Shown in pieces: positions 33,938-42,588 of a stretch of 64,000 bases of DNA. Made by a program: the position numbers and the translations under genes. Each line of letters opens with the position of its first letter. The first letter of the stretch is position 1. The stretch is from SHZI01 sp964417725 (GTDB lineage: Bacteria; Pseudomonadota; Gammaproteobacteria; Steroidobacterales; GCA-2729495). A model generated the notes under the pieces. It did not search any database. It saw nothing but the letters and a program-made list of their open reading frames with translations, and had not been told where the DNA came from. The stretch is taken from NCBI GenBank assembly GCA_964417725.1, contig CAYQIV010000002.1, forward strand, positions 1 to 64,000, written 5' to 3'.

Positions 33938-34858
33938 ATGCAGCGAATGGACAGGGAAAAGGGATTCATCGTGACCGGTCGTGCCGCCAGCGGAACAGCC
34001 GATGCCGCAGCGCCCGCCAGGGCGGCGGGGCGTGATACCGGTGCCGCCGGACTCGAGGCGCGTGCCGTCGATGGCCAGACCGTCGGCGACATCACGGCGG
34101 AGAACCCGATCATCGCCGTGCGTGGCGGCAACGTGTACTACGGCGAGACCCATGCCCTGCGCGACATTCACCTCGACATCGGGCGCAACGAGGTTGTCGC
34201 CCTGATCGGACCCTCGGGCTGCGGCAAGTCGACCTTCATCCGCTGCCTGAACCGCATGAACGACACCATCGAGTCGGCGCGGGTCGTCGGCGAGTTCACG
34301 CTCGACGGCCAGGACATCTACGCCCGCGACATGGACGTGGTCATGCTGCGTGCGCGCGTCGGCATGGTCTTCCAGAAGCCCAACCCGTTCCCCAAGTCGA
34401 TCTACGAGAACGTCGCCTACGGGCCGCGCATCCACGGCCTGGCGCGCAACCGCGCCGAACTCGACGACATCGTCTACGGCAGCCTGGAACGCGCCGGCCT
34501 GCTCGACGAGGTCAAGGACCGGCTGGACGAGCCCGGGACCGGCCTGTCAGGCGGCCAGCAGCAGCGCCTGTGCATCGCGCGCACCATCGCCGTGAATCCG
34601 GAGGTGATCCTCATGGACGAGCCCTGTTCGGCGCTCGATCCGATCGCCACGGCGCGCATCGAGGACCTCATCGACGAGCTGACACAGAATTACGCCATCG
34701 CCATCGTCACGCATTCGATGCAGCAGGCGGCGCGCGTCTCGCAACGCACCGCCTATTTCCACCTCGGCCGTCTCGTCGAGGTCGGCCCGACCGACAAGAT
34801 CTTCACCAACCCGTCACACAAGCTGACCGAAGACTACGTCACCGGCCGTTTCGGCTGA
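33938..34858 (+). CDS. pstB: Phosphate ABC transporter ATPase PstB
   Basis: Classical ABC ATPase motifs are present: Walker A GPSGCGKST, signature LSGGQQQR, Walker B VILMDEPCSALDP and the switch histidine in IVTHSMQQA. The core begins at IAVRGGNVYYGETHALRDI. About 60 residues before it are Ala/Gly-rich and unusual, so the start is uncertain: the ATG at 33938, the ATG at 33947 or the TTG at 33929 (which has the best ribosome-binding site) are all possible. PstB powers phosphate uptake and signals through PhoU. Confidence 0.94.
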   Translation: MQRMDREKGFIVTGRAASGTADAAAPARAAGRDTGAAGLEARAVDGQTVGDITAENPIIAVRGGNVYYGETHALRDIHLDIGRNEVVALIGPSGCGKSTFIRCLNRMNDTIESARVVGEFTLDGQDIYARDMDVVMLRARVGMVFQKPNPFPKSIYENVAYGPRIHGLARNRAELDDIVYGSLERAGLLDEVKDRLDEPGTGLSGGQQQRLCIARTIAVNPEVILMDEPCSALDPIATARIEDLIDELTQNYAIAIVTHSMQQAARVSQRTAYFHLGRLVEVGPTDKIFTNPSHKLTEDYVTGRFG

Positions 34859-35043
34859 ACATTGCCACAACGATCGTCCGTCACGGTCCGCCCCCAGACA
34901 CCCGAGACCGCCGCACGCCTCTCCCCGAAGCCGGAAGTCCCGATCGTCGGGGGCGCCGCTGCCGTTCGCCCCGAAGTGATCCGTGCAGCGCACACCCTCA
35001 GCCCCCGACACGCCTGAAAGTCGCGAGGCCCACCACCCACGCC

Positions 35044-35297
35044 ACCATCCGGGCAACGACAGCCCTCGCGGCCCACCGCCACCGGACACCACTCCGGACA
35101 CCCCCGATGCCGTCACACGCCGCGAGGCCTGCCGGCTTCCGCGGGCCTGTGAAGCCAGCCCGGCAGGATGCCGGGCGCCGCGAAACCGGAGCGAGCGAAG
35201 GGCAGGAGCCCGCAGCGAGCGTCCCGCAGAAGTCGACAGGCCGCGCGGCCCACCACCGCAGCGACCATCCGGGCAACGACAGCCCTCACGGCCCACC
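35044..35297 (-). repeat. Dispersed repeat, copy C, flanked by 34-bp direct repeats
   Basis: 35101-35256 is the inverted counterpart of copy B (944-1100), and 35071-35190 that of copy A. On both sides lies a 34-bp direct repeat beginning ACCATCCGGGCAACGACAGC (35044-35077 and 35264-35297) with one mismatch. The whole non-coding stretch 34859-35459 holds this element, a Pho-box promoter at its right end, and no credible gene. An open frame running from pstB through the repeat is read-through. Confidence 0.8.
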
Positions 35298-35359
35298 ACA
35301 AGTTGTCTTCAGAAGCCCGACCCGACTTCACATGACGGAAAGCTTTCCGTTCTGTTTTG

Positions 35360-35393
35360 TTTTCATTAAAACGTCACAAATGACAGCCAACAT
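35360..35393 (+). promoter_or_regulatory. Pho-box-like promoter of the second porin
   Basis: TTTTCAT (35360-35366) and ACGTCAC (35371-35377) with a TAAA spacer, then exactly 10 bp and CAACAT (35388-35393). The site lies in a locally A/T-rich patch, about 65 bp before the ATG. Confidence 0.65.
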
Positions 35394-35459
35394 GCCGGCT
35401 CGCGAGGAGCGGCAATGGGCCGCTCCACTGCTTTCCGGACCGCAATGAGGGACAAGTGA

Positions 35460-36700
35460 TGAAAAGACGATTGCTGCTGGGCGTTGGCCTGCTGCACCTG
35501 ATGACGGCGCCGGCATTTGCCGGGGCCACCGAAGAAGCCATCGAGGCGCTCAAGGCACAGATCGACCAGATCAATGAACGGATCGCCGAACTCGAAGTCG
35601 CCGCACGGCGCGAGGCGGCAGAGGTGCCGGCGCCAGCCCCGGCGGTGGCTGCGGCCCGGCCGGCCGCGCCTGCGGCGGCGAGCTGGGCGGAGCGCATCCG
35701 CGTCAGCGGCGATTTCCGCTACCGCTACCAGAACCAGGATGACGAGACCGATGCCGACGAGCGCAACCGGCAGCGCATCCGTGCCCGCCCGCTGATCACC
35801 GCCGACGTGCCCGGCAACGTGCAGCTCGGTTTTGGTCTGGCCACCGGCAGCGACGACCCGGTGTCGACCAACCAGACGCTGGGCAACGGGGGCTCGTCGA
35901 AGGATGTCCGCGTCGACCTCGCCTACTTCGATTGGCAGGCCAGCGACGAGATCCACATCATGGGCGGCAAGTTCAGGAATGCCCTGTACAAGGCCGATGG
36001 CAACAGCCTGATGTGGGACGATGACTGGCGGCCGGAAGGCATCCAGTCGACCTTCGACAACGGCACCTTCTTCGGCACCGCACTCGGCACATGGCTGGAG
36101 AGCGACAGCAACAAGGAAGAAGAATTCGCCTGGGGCGCGCAGGTCGGTGCGCGGCAGCGTGTCGGTGAGGTGTCGCTGGTGGGCGGGCTCGGTTACTACA
36201 ATGTCGATGCCGCCGGTTCATCCTGCTTCTTCGATGCCGACGATTGCTTCGGCAACAGCACCAACCCCGATGGCACCTATCGTCACGACTTCCGCCTCAT
36301 CGAGGCCTTCCTCGAGGCGGGCGCGAGCGTCGGCGGTCTGCCCGTCATGGCCTTCGTCGACTACGTCACCAACAGTGACGCCGGCAGCGAGGACAGCGGG
36401 TTCTCGACCGGCGTGCGGCTGGGCAAGGCGAAGAAGGCCGGAACCTGGCAGGTGGCGTACACCTACCAGGACCTCGAGGCCGATGCGGTGCTGGGGTTGC
36501 TGACCAACTCCGATTTCGGCAAGGGTGGTACCGATGCCAAGGGGCACATCTTCAATGCCGGCTATGCGCTGACCGACCAGATCGCCCTGGGCCTGAGCTG
36601 GTTCCTGACCGAGCGCCAGGACAGCAACGGGCTGGAGAACGGTGGCACCAAATACGACTACGACGTGCTGCAGCTCGACCTCAAGTTCAAGTACGACTGA
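35460..36700 (+). CDS. Outer-membrane porin, Porin_5-like, probably phosphate-regulated
   Basis: The 413-residue product has a signal peptide (cleavage near AFA-GA) and a short coiled coil (EEAIEALKAQIDQINERIAE). An Ala/Pro linker leads to a barrel that starts with RIRVSGDFRYRYQNQDDETD and ends LDLKFKYD. It shares its plan with the porin at 21.2 kb but is shorter. It follows the pst operon, has its own Pho-box-like promoter and a good ribosome-binding site (GAGGGACAAGTG), so a role in phosphate or phosphate-ester entry is likely. It is not recognisably OprP, whose basic ladder I cannot confirm here. Confidence 0.83.
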
Positions 36701-36710
36701 GGTGTGGCAG

Positions 36711-36737
36711 GGGTGCGGCGCTTCAGGCGCCGTACCC
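36711..36737. terminator. Possible bidirectional hairpin between the porin and the lyase gene
   Basis: GGGTGCGGCGC (36711-36721) pairs with GCGCCGTACCC (36727-36737) with one imperfect pair. It overlaps the 3' end of the minus-strand gene and has no clear T-run. Confidence 0.35.
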
Positions 36738-37679
36738 CCGCCCGTCGCCGCCCCAGCCCCTGGGCAGGCCGGCCTCGGGCGTGAAGCCGTAGAGGGCTTC
36801 GCCCGGCAATGCCTCCTGCAGGAGGCCGCGCACGGCGAGCAGCCGTTCGAGGTCGATGCCGGTGCGCAGGCCCATCGCCGCCAGCATGAACGCCAGGTCC
36901 TCGGTGACGATGTTGCCGCTGGCGCCCGGGGCGTAAGGGCAGCCGCCCAGCCCGCCCAGCGAGCTGTCGAGCGTCGTGATGCCTTCCTCGAGTGCAGCCA
37001 GCGCGTTGGCCAAACCCAGCCCGCGCGTGTTGTGCAGGTGGACGCTGGTGCACTTGTCCGCACCGACCTCGGCGCGCACGCGCCGCACCAGGCGCTTGAC
37101 CTGGGCCGGGTTGGCATAGCCGGTGGTGTCCGACAGGCCGACCTCATCGACACCGGCGGCCATCAGTGCCGCAGCGAGTTCCACCACCTTGTCTTCCGGT
37201 ACGACGCCCTCCAGCGTGCAGCCGAAAGCTGTCGAGATGTTGCCTTCGAAGCCCGGCCGCCTGTCTGCCGGCAAGGTGCGGATCAGCGCCGCGATCTGAC
37301 GCACCTCGTCAAGCACCTGGGCATGGGTGCGGCGCAGGTTGGCCTGGCTGTGCGTCTCGCTGGCCGACAGCGGCAGGGCGATCTTGTGGGCGCCGGCATC
37401 GATGGCGTTCTCCGCGCCTCTGAAGTTCGGCACCAGGGCGAGCACCGTCAGTCCCGGGACGGTCAGTGCATGGGCGACGACCTCGGCGGCGTCCGCCATC
37501 TGCGGCAGAAGTTTCGCCGGGACAAACGAGCAGACCTCGATCTCGCGCACGCCGGCGGCGGCCTCGGCGCTGATCCAGGCCTTCTTGGCTGCCGTCGGCA
37601 TGATGGCCTTGATGCTCTGCAGGCCGTCGCGCGGCCCGACCTCGCTCACCAGGATGTCGATCTGTTCGTCGTGTGGCAT
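36723..37679 (-). CDS. Hydroxymethylglutaryl-CoA-lyase-type aldol lyase
   Basis: The 318-residue TIM-barrel enzyme has the HMG-CoA lyase signatures: SEVGPRDGLQ with the catalytic Arg/Asp, the metal-binding VHLHNTRGLGLANALAALEE region, and the active-site cysteine loop GLGGCPYAPGASGN. Such enzymes cleave 3-hydroxy-3-methylglutaryl-CoA or related acyl-CoAs to acetyl-CoA plus a ketoacid. The gene is divergent from a CaiB-type CoA transferase. Such pairs often activate and then cleave a branched hydroxy acid, so citramalyl-CoA or a similar substrate is as likely as HMG-CoA. An ATTCTA (TAGAAT on the minus strand, 37734-37729) may be its -10. Confidence 0.88.
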   Translation of the reverse strand: MPHDEQIDILVSEVGPRDGLQSIKAIMPTAAKKAWISAEAAAGVREIEVCSFVPAKLLPQMADAAEVVAHALTVPGLTVLALVPNFRGAENAIDAGAHKIALPLSASETHSQANLRRTHAQVLDEVRQIAALIRTLPADRRPGFEGNISTAFGCTLEGVVPEDKVVELAAALMAAGVDEVGLSDTTGYANPAQVKRLVRRVRAEVGADKCTSVHLHNTRGLGLANALAALEEGITTLDSSLGGLGGCPYAPGASGNIVTEDLAFMLAAMGLRTGIDLERLLAVRGLLQEALPGEALYGFTPEAGLPRGWGGDGRGYGA

Positions 37680-37810
37680 GCCCGTTCCCGCTGTTGACCC
37701 GGGGCCGGATGCCCCGGGCCGGGCCACTATTCTATATGCCCGTGCGGTCATGGATAATGCGCCGGCGCACCGGTTCCGGTCTGCGCCACGTTCCAGCCAC
37801 AGGTAGCGTC

Positions 37811-39013
37811 ATGTCAAACACACCCGCGTTGCCCCTCGCCGGGGTCAAGGTCGTCGAATTCACCCACATGGTCATGGGGCCGGCCGCCGGGCTGATGCTC
37901 GCCGACCTGGGCGCCGACGTGGTGCGCATCGAGCCGGTGGGTGGCGACAGCACGCGGCGGCTGCCCGGTTCCGGGGCCGGGTATTTCCCCATGTACAACC
38001 GCAACAAGCGCAGTTTCTGCGTCGATCTCAAGGCACCGGCCGGCCTGGCTGCCGTGCTGCGGCTCCTCGACGGCGCCGACGTCCTCATCGAGAACTTCCG
38101 TCCCGGCACCATGGACCGCCTCGGTCTGGGTCATGAGGCGCTGGCGCAGCGCAACCCGCGGCTCATCTACTGTTCGGAGAAGGGCTTTCTCAGCGGGCCC
38201 TACGAACACCGGACCGCGCTCGATGAAGTGGCGCAGATGATGGGCGGGCTGGCCTACATGACGGGGCCGCCGGGTCAGCCCTTGCGCGCCGGGACCTCGG
38301 TGATCGACGTCCAGGGCGGCATGTTCGGTGCGCTCGGCATCATCGCCGCCCTCTACCAGCGCCAGGCGACCGGCCGCGGCCAGCAGGTCGTCGCCTCGCT
38401 CTACGAGAGCACGGCCTTCCTGGTCGGCCAGCACATGGCGCAGTACGCGGTCACGGGCAAGCCGGCGGCGCCGATGCCGGCGCGCGTCTCGGCGTGGGCC
38501 ATCTACCAGGTCTTCGAGACGGCCGACGACAGCCAGGTCTTTGTCGGCGTGGTCAGCGACAAGCAGTGGAAGATCTTCTGCGAGGCCTTCAACCTGCACG
38601 ACTTCGCCGCCGACCGCTCGCTCGACACCAACAATGACCGCGTCGCACACAAGCAGCGCATCCTGCCGGTGATCAAGGACACTTTCCGCCGCTACACCAA
38701 GCAGCAGCTCATGGACAAGCTCGAGCGGACCGGGTTGCCCTTCGCGCCGATCACCCGCCCCGAAGATCTTTTCGAGGATCCGCATCTCGTGGCCGGTGGC
38801 GGGCTGCTGTCGATCACCGTCACCGACGGCGAGCGTGCCGGCCAGCAGACGCGCCTGCCGGCGCTGCCGCTGATGATGGATGGCGCGCGCTTCGGCATCC
38901 ACCACGACGTGCCGCGTGCCGGCCAACACACCCGCGAGGTGCTCACCGCCATCGGCTATGCCGCCGGCGAGATCGAGGCATTGCTCGCCGACGGCGTCAT
39001 CGGGGCCGGGTAA
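37811..39013 (+). CDS. CaiB/BaiF family (type III) CoA transferase
   Basis: The 400-residue protein shows family III features: LAGVKVVEFTHMVMGPAAG and LADLGADVVRIEPVGGD at the N-terminus, DVLIENFRPGTMDRLGLG, and GRGQQVVASLYESTAFL. In the last segment the aspartate that forms the covalent CoA intermediate in formyl-CoA transferase is here glutamate E199 by my alignment. The enzyme should move CoA between carboxylic acids. It is divergently paired with the HMG-CoA-lyase-type gene. The ATG at 37811 follows AGGTAGCGTC. Confidence 0.9.
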   Translation: MSNTPALPLAGVKVVEFTHMVMGPAAGLMLADLGADVVRIEPVGGDSTRRLPGSGAGYFPMYNRNKRSFCVDLKAPAGLAAVLRLLDGADVLIENFRPGTMDRLGLGHEALAQRNPRLIYCSEKGFLSGPYEHRTALDEVAQMMGGLAYMTGPPGQPLRAGTSVIDVQGGMFGALGIIAALYQRQATGRGQQVVASLYESTAFLVGQHMAQYAVTGKPAAPMPARVSAWAIYQVFETADDSQVFVGVVSDKQWKIFCEAFNLHDFAADRSLDTNNDRVAHKQRILPVIKDTFRRYTKQQLMDKLERTGLPFAPITRPEDLFEDPHLVAGGGLLSITVTDGERAGQQTRLPALPLMMDGARFGIHHDVPRAGQHTREVLTAIGYAAGEIEALLADGVIGAG

Positions 39014-39198
39014 CGCGCCAGGCCGTGCTGCAGCGGCTTGACCTTGCCGAGAAAGGCGCCCGCCAGCACGGTGAGGCAGGGCAGTACCGCCCCCGCCATG
39101 GTTCGGCGCAGGGCCTTTCCAGGTCACGCACCGGTCGACCTCGGCCTCGCCGTGCGCCGCCGTGCCGGGCCATGGTTTCGGCACCGCAGGGCTGCGTT

Positions 39199-40011
39199 TC
39201 AGGTGCGCGCGGTGAATGCCCGGTGTACGGCCAGCAGCGGATCGTCGCCGGCGGCGGCCAGCGCGGCGGGGCGATAGCCCGAGGCAATCCCGGTCACGGT
39301 GAGGTGGCGGCCCTCGACCACGAAGTGCGCCCGCCAGTCGCGCACCGCCAGCTGCCAGTGTTCACCGTCACGCCGGATGCGCCGGTAGGCGTGCGGCTGC
39401 GGACCGAGCGCCAGCGTTTCGGCGATCCGCGCGTGCAGCGGCAGCCCGGTCTGCGCTTCGACCCAGGCGGCCTGCTCGGCCGCGGCGGCCGTGAAGGTGA
39501 CCGGCCAGGGCGGCAGGGGGTCGGTGGCCGTCGCCATGCCGCCGGCGCTGTCGCCCAGCCAGCCGCTGCGGGCCCCGGGCCAGGCGTCGGTGTAGGCGAT
39601 GTACGGCTTGATGTCGAGCACCGGCGTGCCGTCCAGCAGGTCGACGTCGGCCACATCCAGGCGCAGGCCATCGATGTTGACCAACCGCAGGGCCGACAGG
39701 CCGATCGGGTTCGGCCGGTGTGGACTCCGCGTGGCGAATACGCCCTTGCGGCCACTGGTGCTGCGGGGTGGCAGCACTTTCGGCCGCCAGCCCCGGTTGC
39801 GATCGAACCAGAACAGCACCCAGATCCGGTCGAAGCCGGCCAGGTCGGCCAGCGCATCCTCGTGGTGATGGCCGGGGTAGAGCGCGATGGTGCCGGTCCG
39901 GCCGCTGGCCGCCGCCGGCTGGCGCGGGGCGGCGCCGCGTTCGGCCAGCGTCGTGTGGATCACGCCGATCGGGGTCAAGGTCAGCGCGGCAGGGGGTGGC
40001 TGGGGCGTCAT
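39199..40011 (-). CDS. trmO: tRNA (N6-threonylcarbamoyladenosine) methyltransferase TrmO
   Basis: The 270-residue protein has the TsaA/TrmO beta-barrel core. It contains IGVIHTTLAE at the start, the substrate loop ATRSPHRPNPIGLS, and VDLLDGTPVLDIKPYIAYTD. A C-terminal domain ends with HLTVTGIASGYRP. TrmO uses S-adenosylmethionine to methylate t6A37 in threonine tRNAs. It stands alone. The region 39014-39198 between it and the CoA transferase holds no convincing gene. Confidence 0.9.
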   Translation of the reverse strand: MTPQPPPAALTLTPIGVIHTTLAERGAAPRQPAAASGRTGTIALYPGHHHEDALADLAGFDRIWVLFWFDRNRGWRPKVLPPRSTSGRKGVFATRSPHRPNPIGLSALRLVNIDGLRLDVADVDLLDGTPVLDIKPYIAYTDAWPGARSGWLGDSAGGMATATDPLPPWPVTFTAAAAEQAAWVEAQTGLPLHARIAETLALGPQPHAYRRIRRDGEHWQLAVRDWRAHFVVEGRHLTVTGIASGYRPAALAAAGDDPLLAVHRAFTART

Positions 40012-40168
40012 GGGGCCATGCTATGCCAGGGCCGGGCCATCGCGCTGCCCGGCAGGCCAGTCCGGCAGGGCCTTGGGGCATCCGGGCATCGATCCACCTC
40101 AGTGGCGGCGCTGGCGACTGCCGCTGATATTGGCACCGGGCATGATGCCGGCAGACAGGAGGTCCGGG

Positions 40169-40447
40169 ATGGGTCCAGTCAACCGCCAGTGGCGCGTCGC
40201 ACGCCATCCGGCCCCCGGCGGGCCGGTCAGCACGCAGTGGTTCACGTGGATCGAAGACGCGCTTCCGGAACCGGGCGAGGGTGAAATCCTGGCCCGCACC
40301 CTGTGCCTCGCGCCCGTGCCTGTGCACCCCGGCCGATGCCGACTTGCGTATCGCCGCATGCGCACATCCATCGGTGTGCGTCGCATGGCCTGTGGCCAGC
40401 GTGGCTGTGGCGGCTGTCAGCCGTCCCGGGCCACCGGCGGCAGGTAG
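40169..40447 (+). pseudogene. N-terminal remnant of a CurA/YncB-type NADP-dependent oxidoreductase
   Basis: An ATG with a strong ribosome-binding site (AGGAGGTCCGGG) opens a frame reading VNRQWRVARHPAPGGPVSTQ, then LPEPGEGEILARTLCLAP. This is the hallmark N-terminus of medium-chain NADP-dependent oxidoreductases of the CurA/prostaglandin-reductase group (compare PEPGDGEVLVRTLYLS). After about 55 residues the similarity stops and the frame runs into the 3' end of leuD; the other 280 or so residues are missing. I read it as a truncated gene. The rest of 40012-40168 shows nothing else. Confidence 0.65.
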
Positions 40448-41058
40448 ATCCATGGGCGGCGGCCGCGGTCGGCGGCCTGGAAGGCGCGGATGTCGGCGTC
40501 GCGTTTCATCGTCACGGCAATGCCGTCGAGGCCCTCGAGCAACATCTCGCGGTCACCGGCGTTGATGGTAAAAACGTGTGGTGTGCCGTCGGGGGCGGTG
40601 AGCGTGCAGGTGTGGAGGTCGAGCGTGACGAGGTGCTGCGCCGGGTCGGCCTCGACCTGGCGGGCGAGGTCGCCGATGGTGGCTTCGTCGAGGACCACCG
40701 GCAGGATGCCGTTGCGCACACAGTTGCCGTGGAAGATCGCGCCGAAGCTGGGTGCGACGACGCAGCGGATGCCCCATTCCGCCAGCGCCCAGACGGCGTG
40801 TTCGCGCGATGACCCGCAGCCGAAGTTGGCGCCGGCGAGCAGGATCCGCGCCTGCCGGTAGGGTGCGCGGTTGAGGATGAACTCGGGGTTTTCCTCGCGG
40901 CTGCCGGGCGCGGCGTAGCGCCAGCCGGCGAACAGCCCGCCGGCGAGGCCGGTCTTGCCGACGGTCTTCATCTCGCGGCTGGGGATGATGATGTCGGTGT
41001 CGATATTGATGCGCAGCAAGGGCGCGGCGATGGCCTTCAGCGTCGTGAACTTTTCCAT
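40417..41058 (-). CDS. leuD: 3-isopropylmalate dehydratase-type small subunit
   Basis: The 213-residue protein contains the LeuD signatures: INIDTDIIIPSREMKTVG near the N-terminus, ILLAGANFGCGSSREHAVWA, and APSFGAIFHGNCVRNGILPV. It forms the swivel domain of the aconitase-type hydro-lyase with the large subunit encoded 10 bp upstream. In leucine synthesis the pair isomerises 2-isopropylmalate; no leuA or leuB lies in the window. GAGGACC precedes the ATG at 41058. Confidence 0.9.
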   Translation of the reverse strand: MEKFTTLKAIAAPLLRINIDTDIIIPSREMKTVGKTGLAGGLFAGWRYAAPGSREENPEFILNRAPYRQARILLAGANFGCGSSREHAVWALAEWGIRCVVAPSFGAIFHGNCVRNGILPVVLDEATIGDLARQVEADPAQHLVTLDLHTCTLTAPDGTPHVFTINAGDREMLLEGLDGIAVTMKRDADIRAFQAADRGRRPWIYLPPVARDG

Positions 41059-41068
41059 GCGGTGGTCC

Positions 41069-42475
41069 TCAGCCGTCGATGCGGCGCACGTCGGCGAGCC
41101 GACCGGCGAGCGCCGAGGCGACCACCGTCGCCGGACTGGCGATGTGGGTGCGGGTGCGCGGGCCCTGGCGGTTCTCGAAGTTGCGGTTGGTGCTGCTGAC
41201 GACGCGCTCCTCGAGGCCGAAGCTCTCGCCGCCGGCATAGAAACACATCGAGCAGCCCGACTCGCGCCACTCGAAGCCGGCGTCGCGGAAGACGCGGTCG
41301 AGGCCTTCGGCCTCGGCGGCCCGCTTGACCTGCGTCGACCCCGGCACGCAGATCGCCTTGACGTGGTGCGCCACGCGCCGGCCGCGCAACAGGCGGGCGG
41401 CCTCACGCAGGTCGCTGAGGCGGCTGTTGGTGCACGAGCCGATGAAGGCGGCGTCGATGGGGATGTCGGCCAGCGCCGTGCCCGGTGCGAGGCCCATGTA
41501 GGCGAGTGCACGCTCCATGGACTGACGGCGGCTGGCATCGGGTTCCGTGGCCGGGTCGGGGACGCGGCCATCGACGGCGGCGACGTGCTGCGGGCTGGTG
41601 CCCCACGTAACCTGCGGTGCGAGGCTGCTGCAATCGAGGTCGATCTCGCGGTCGTAGTGCGCATCCGTGTCGCTGGCCAGCGCGCGCCACGCCGCCACGG
41701 CCTGATCCCATTCGGTGCCGGTGGGGGCGAAGGGCCGGCCGCGCACCCAGGCGAAGGTCTGCTCGTCGGGGGCGATGATGGCGGTGAAGGCGCCGAACTC
41801 GACGGCCATGTTGCACAGGGTCAGACGGGCCTCGACGCCGAGCGCGCCGACCGCTTCGCCGGTGAATTCGATGGCATGACCGGCGCCGCCCGAGGCGCCA
41901 TGGCGGCCGATGAGGTGCAGCGCCACGTCCTTGGACTGGACGCCGGCCGCCAGGCTGCCGGTGCAGTGCACGCGCATCAGCCGCGGTTTTTTCATCACCA
42001 GGGTCTTGGTCGCCAGGGCATGTTCGCCCTCCGTCGAACCGATGCCCCAGGCCAGCGCGCCGATGCCACCCAGCGTGCAGGTGTGGCTGTCGGGGCAGAC
42101 CAGCGTGACGCCGGGCAGGGCGATGCCCTGTTCGGGCGAGACGACGTGGACGATGCCCTGGCGCGCGTCGCCGAGGTCGAAGAGGTGGATGCCGGCGGCA
42201 CGGGCCGCGGCACGGGTCTGGGTGATGAACTCGCGGCCGCCCGGCATGCGGGTGTCGTCGCCGCGCCCGGGGAAGGTGTCGACGATGTGGTCCATCGTGC
42301 AGAACACCTGCTCCGGGTTGCGCACTGCGCGCCCGGCCTCGGCGAGGCCCTTGAGGGCGACGCTGCCGGTGCGTTCGTGGAGGAAGATGCGGTCGATGTA
42401 GAGCAGCGAACTGCCGTCGTCGAGGCTCGCGACGGTGTGTTCGTCCCAGATTTTCTCGATGATGCTGCGGCCCAT
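41069..42475 (-). CDS. leuC: 3-isopropylmalate (or 2-methylmalate) dehydratase-type large subunit
   Basis: The 468-residue aconitase-superfamily protein has three cluster cysteines, in IGSCTNSRLSDL and SGCSMCFYAGG, plus the substrate segments PDSHTCTLGGIGALAWGIGS and SSTNRNFENRQG. After the second cysteine pair it reads FYAGGE where classical LeuC has LAMNPD, and PDSHTCT where LeuC has GDSHTAT. These changes suggest a variant with another substrate such as 2-methylmalate. It is cotranscribed with the small subunit. The gene symbol reflects family, not proven function. Confidence 0.88.
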   Translation of the reverse strand: MGRSIIEKIWDEHTVASLDDGSSLLYIDRIFLHERTGSVALKGLAEAGRAVRNPEQVFCTMDHIVDTFPGRGDDTRMPGGREFITQTRAAARAAGIHLFDLGDARQGIVHVVSPEQGIALPGVTLVCPDSHTCTLGGIGALAWGIGSTEGEHALATKTLVMKKPRLMRVHCTGSLAAGVQSKDVALHLIGRHGASGGAGHAIEFTGEAVGALGVEARLTLCNMAVEFGAFTAIIAPDEQTFAWVRGRPFAPTGTEWDQAVAAWRALASDTDAHYDREIDLDCSSLAPQVTWGTSPQHVAAVDGRVPDPATEPDASRRQSMERALAYMGLAPGTALADIPIDAAFIGSCTNSRLSDLREAARLLRGRRVAHHVKAICVPGSTQVKRAAEAEGLDRVFRDAGFEWRESGCSMCFYAGGESFGLEERVVSSTNRNFENRQGPRTRTHIASPATVVASALAGRLADVRRIDG

Positions 42476-42553
42476 GCGTGCTGCCCGTGCGGCCCGTGGG
42501 CGCGCGTTGCGGTTGGAACGGTGGCGGAGGCACGAATGATAGCAGCCCGGGGC

Positions 42554-42559
42554 TATAAT
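42554..42559 (+). promoter_or_regulatory. -10 element upstream of moaC
   Basis: A perfect TATAAT lies 30 bp before the moaC ATG in the divergent gap between leuC and moaC. No clear -35 is visible. Confidence 0.5.
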
Positions 42560-42588
42560 CCCGGCACCTTCCCCGCGGGTGCCGTGCC

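Noticed and set aside
34570..35448. Plus-strand frame running from inside pstB through repeat copy C
   Set aside because: Its first part is out of frame with pstB and the rest is repeat sequence; the same peptide in copy B shows it is repeat read-through.
38956..39099. Minus-strand 47-residue hydrophobic peptide (starts MAGAVLPCLTVLAGAFLGKV)
   Set aside because: It could be the start of a transporter remnant, but it overlaps the CoA transferase 3' end and I see no further similarity.
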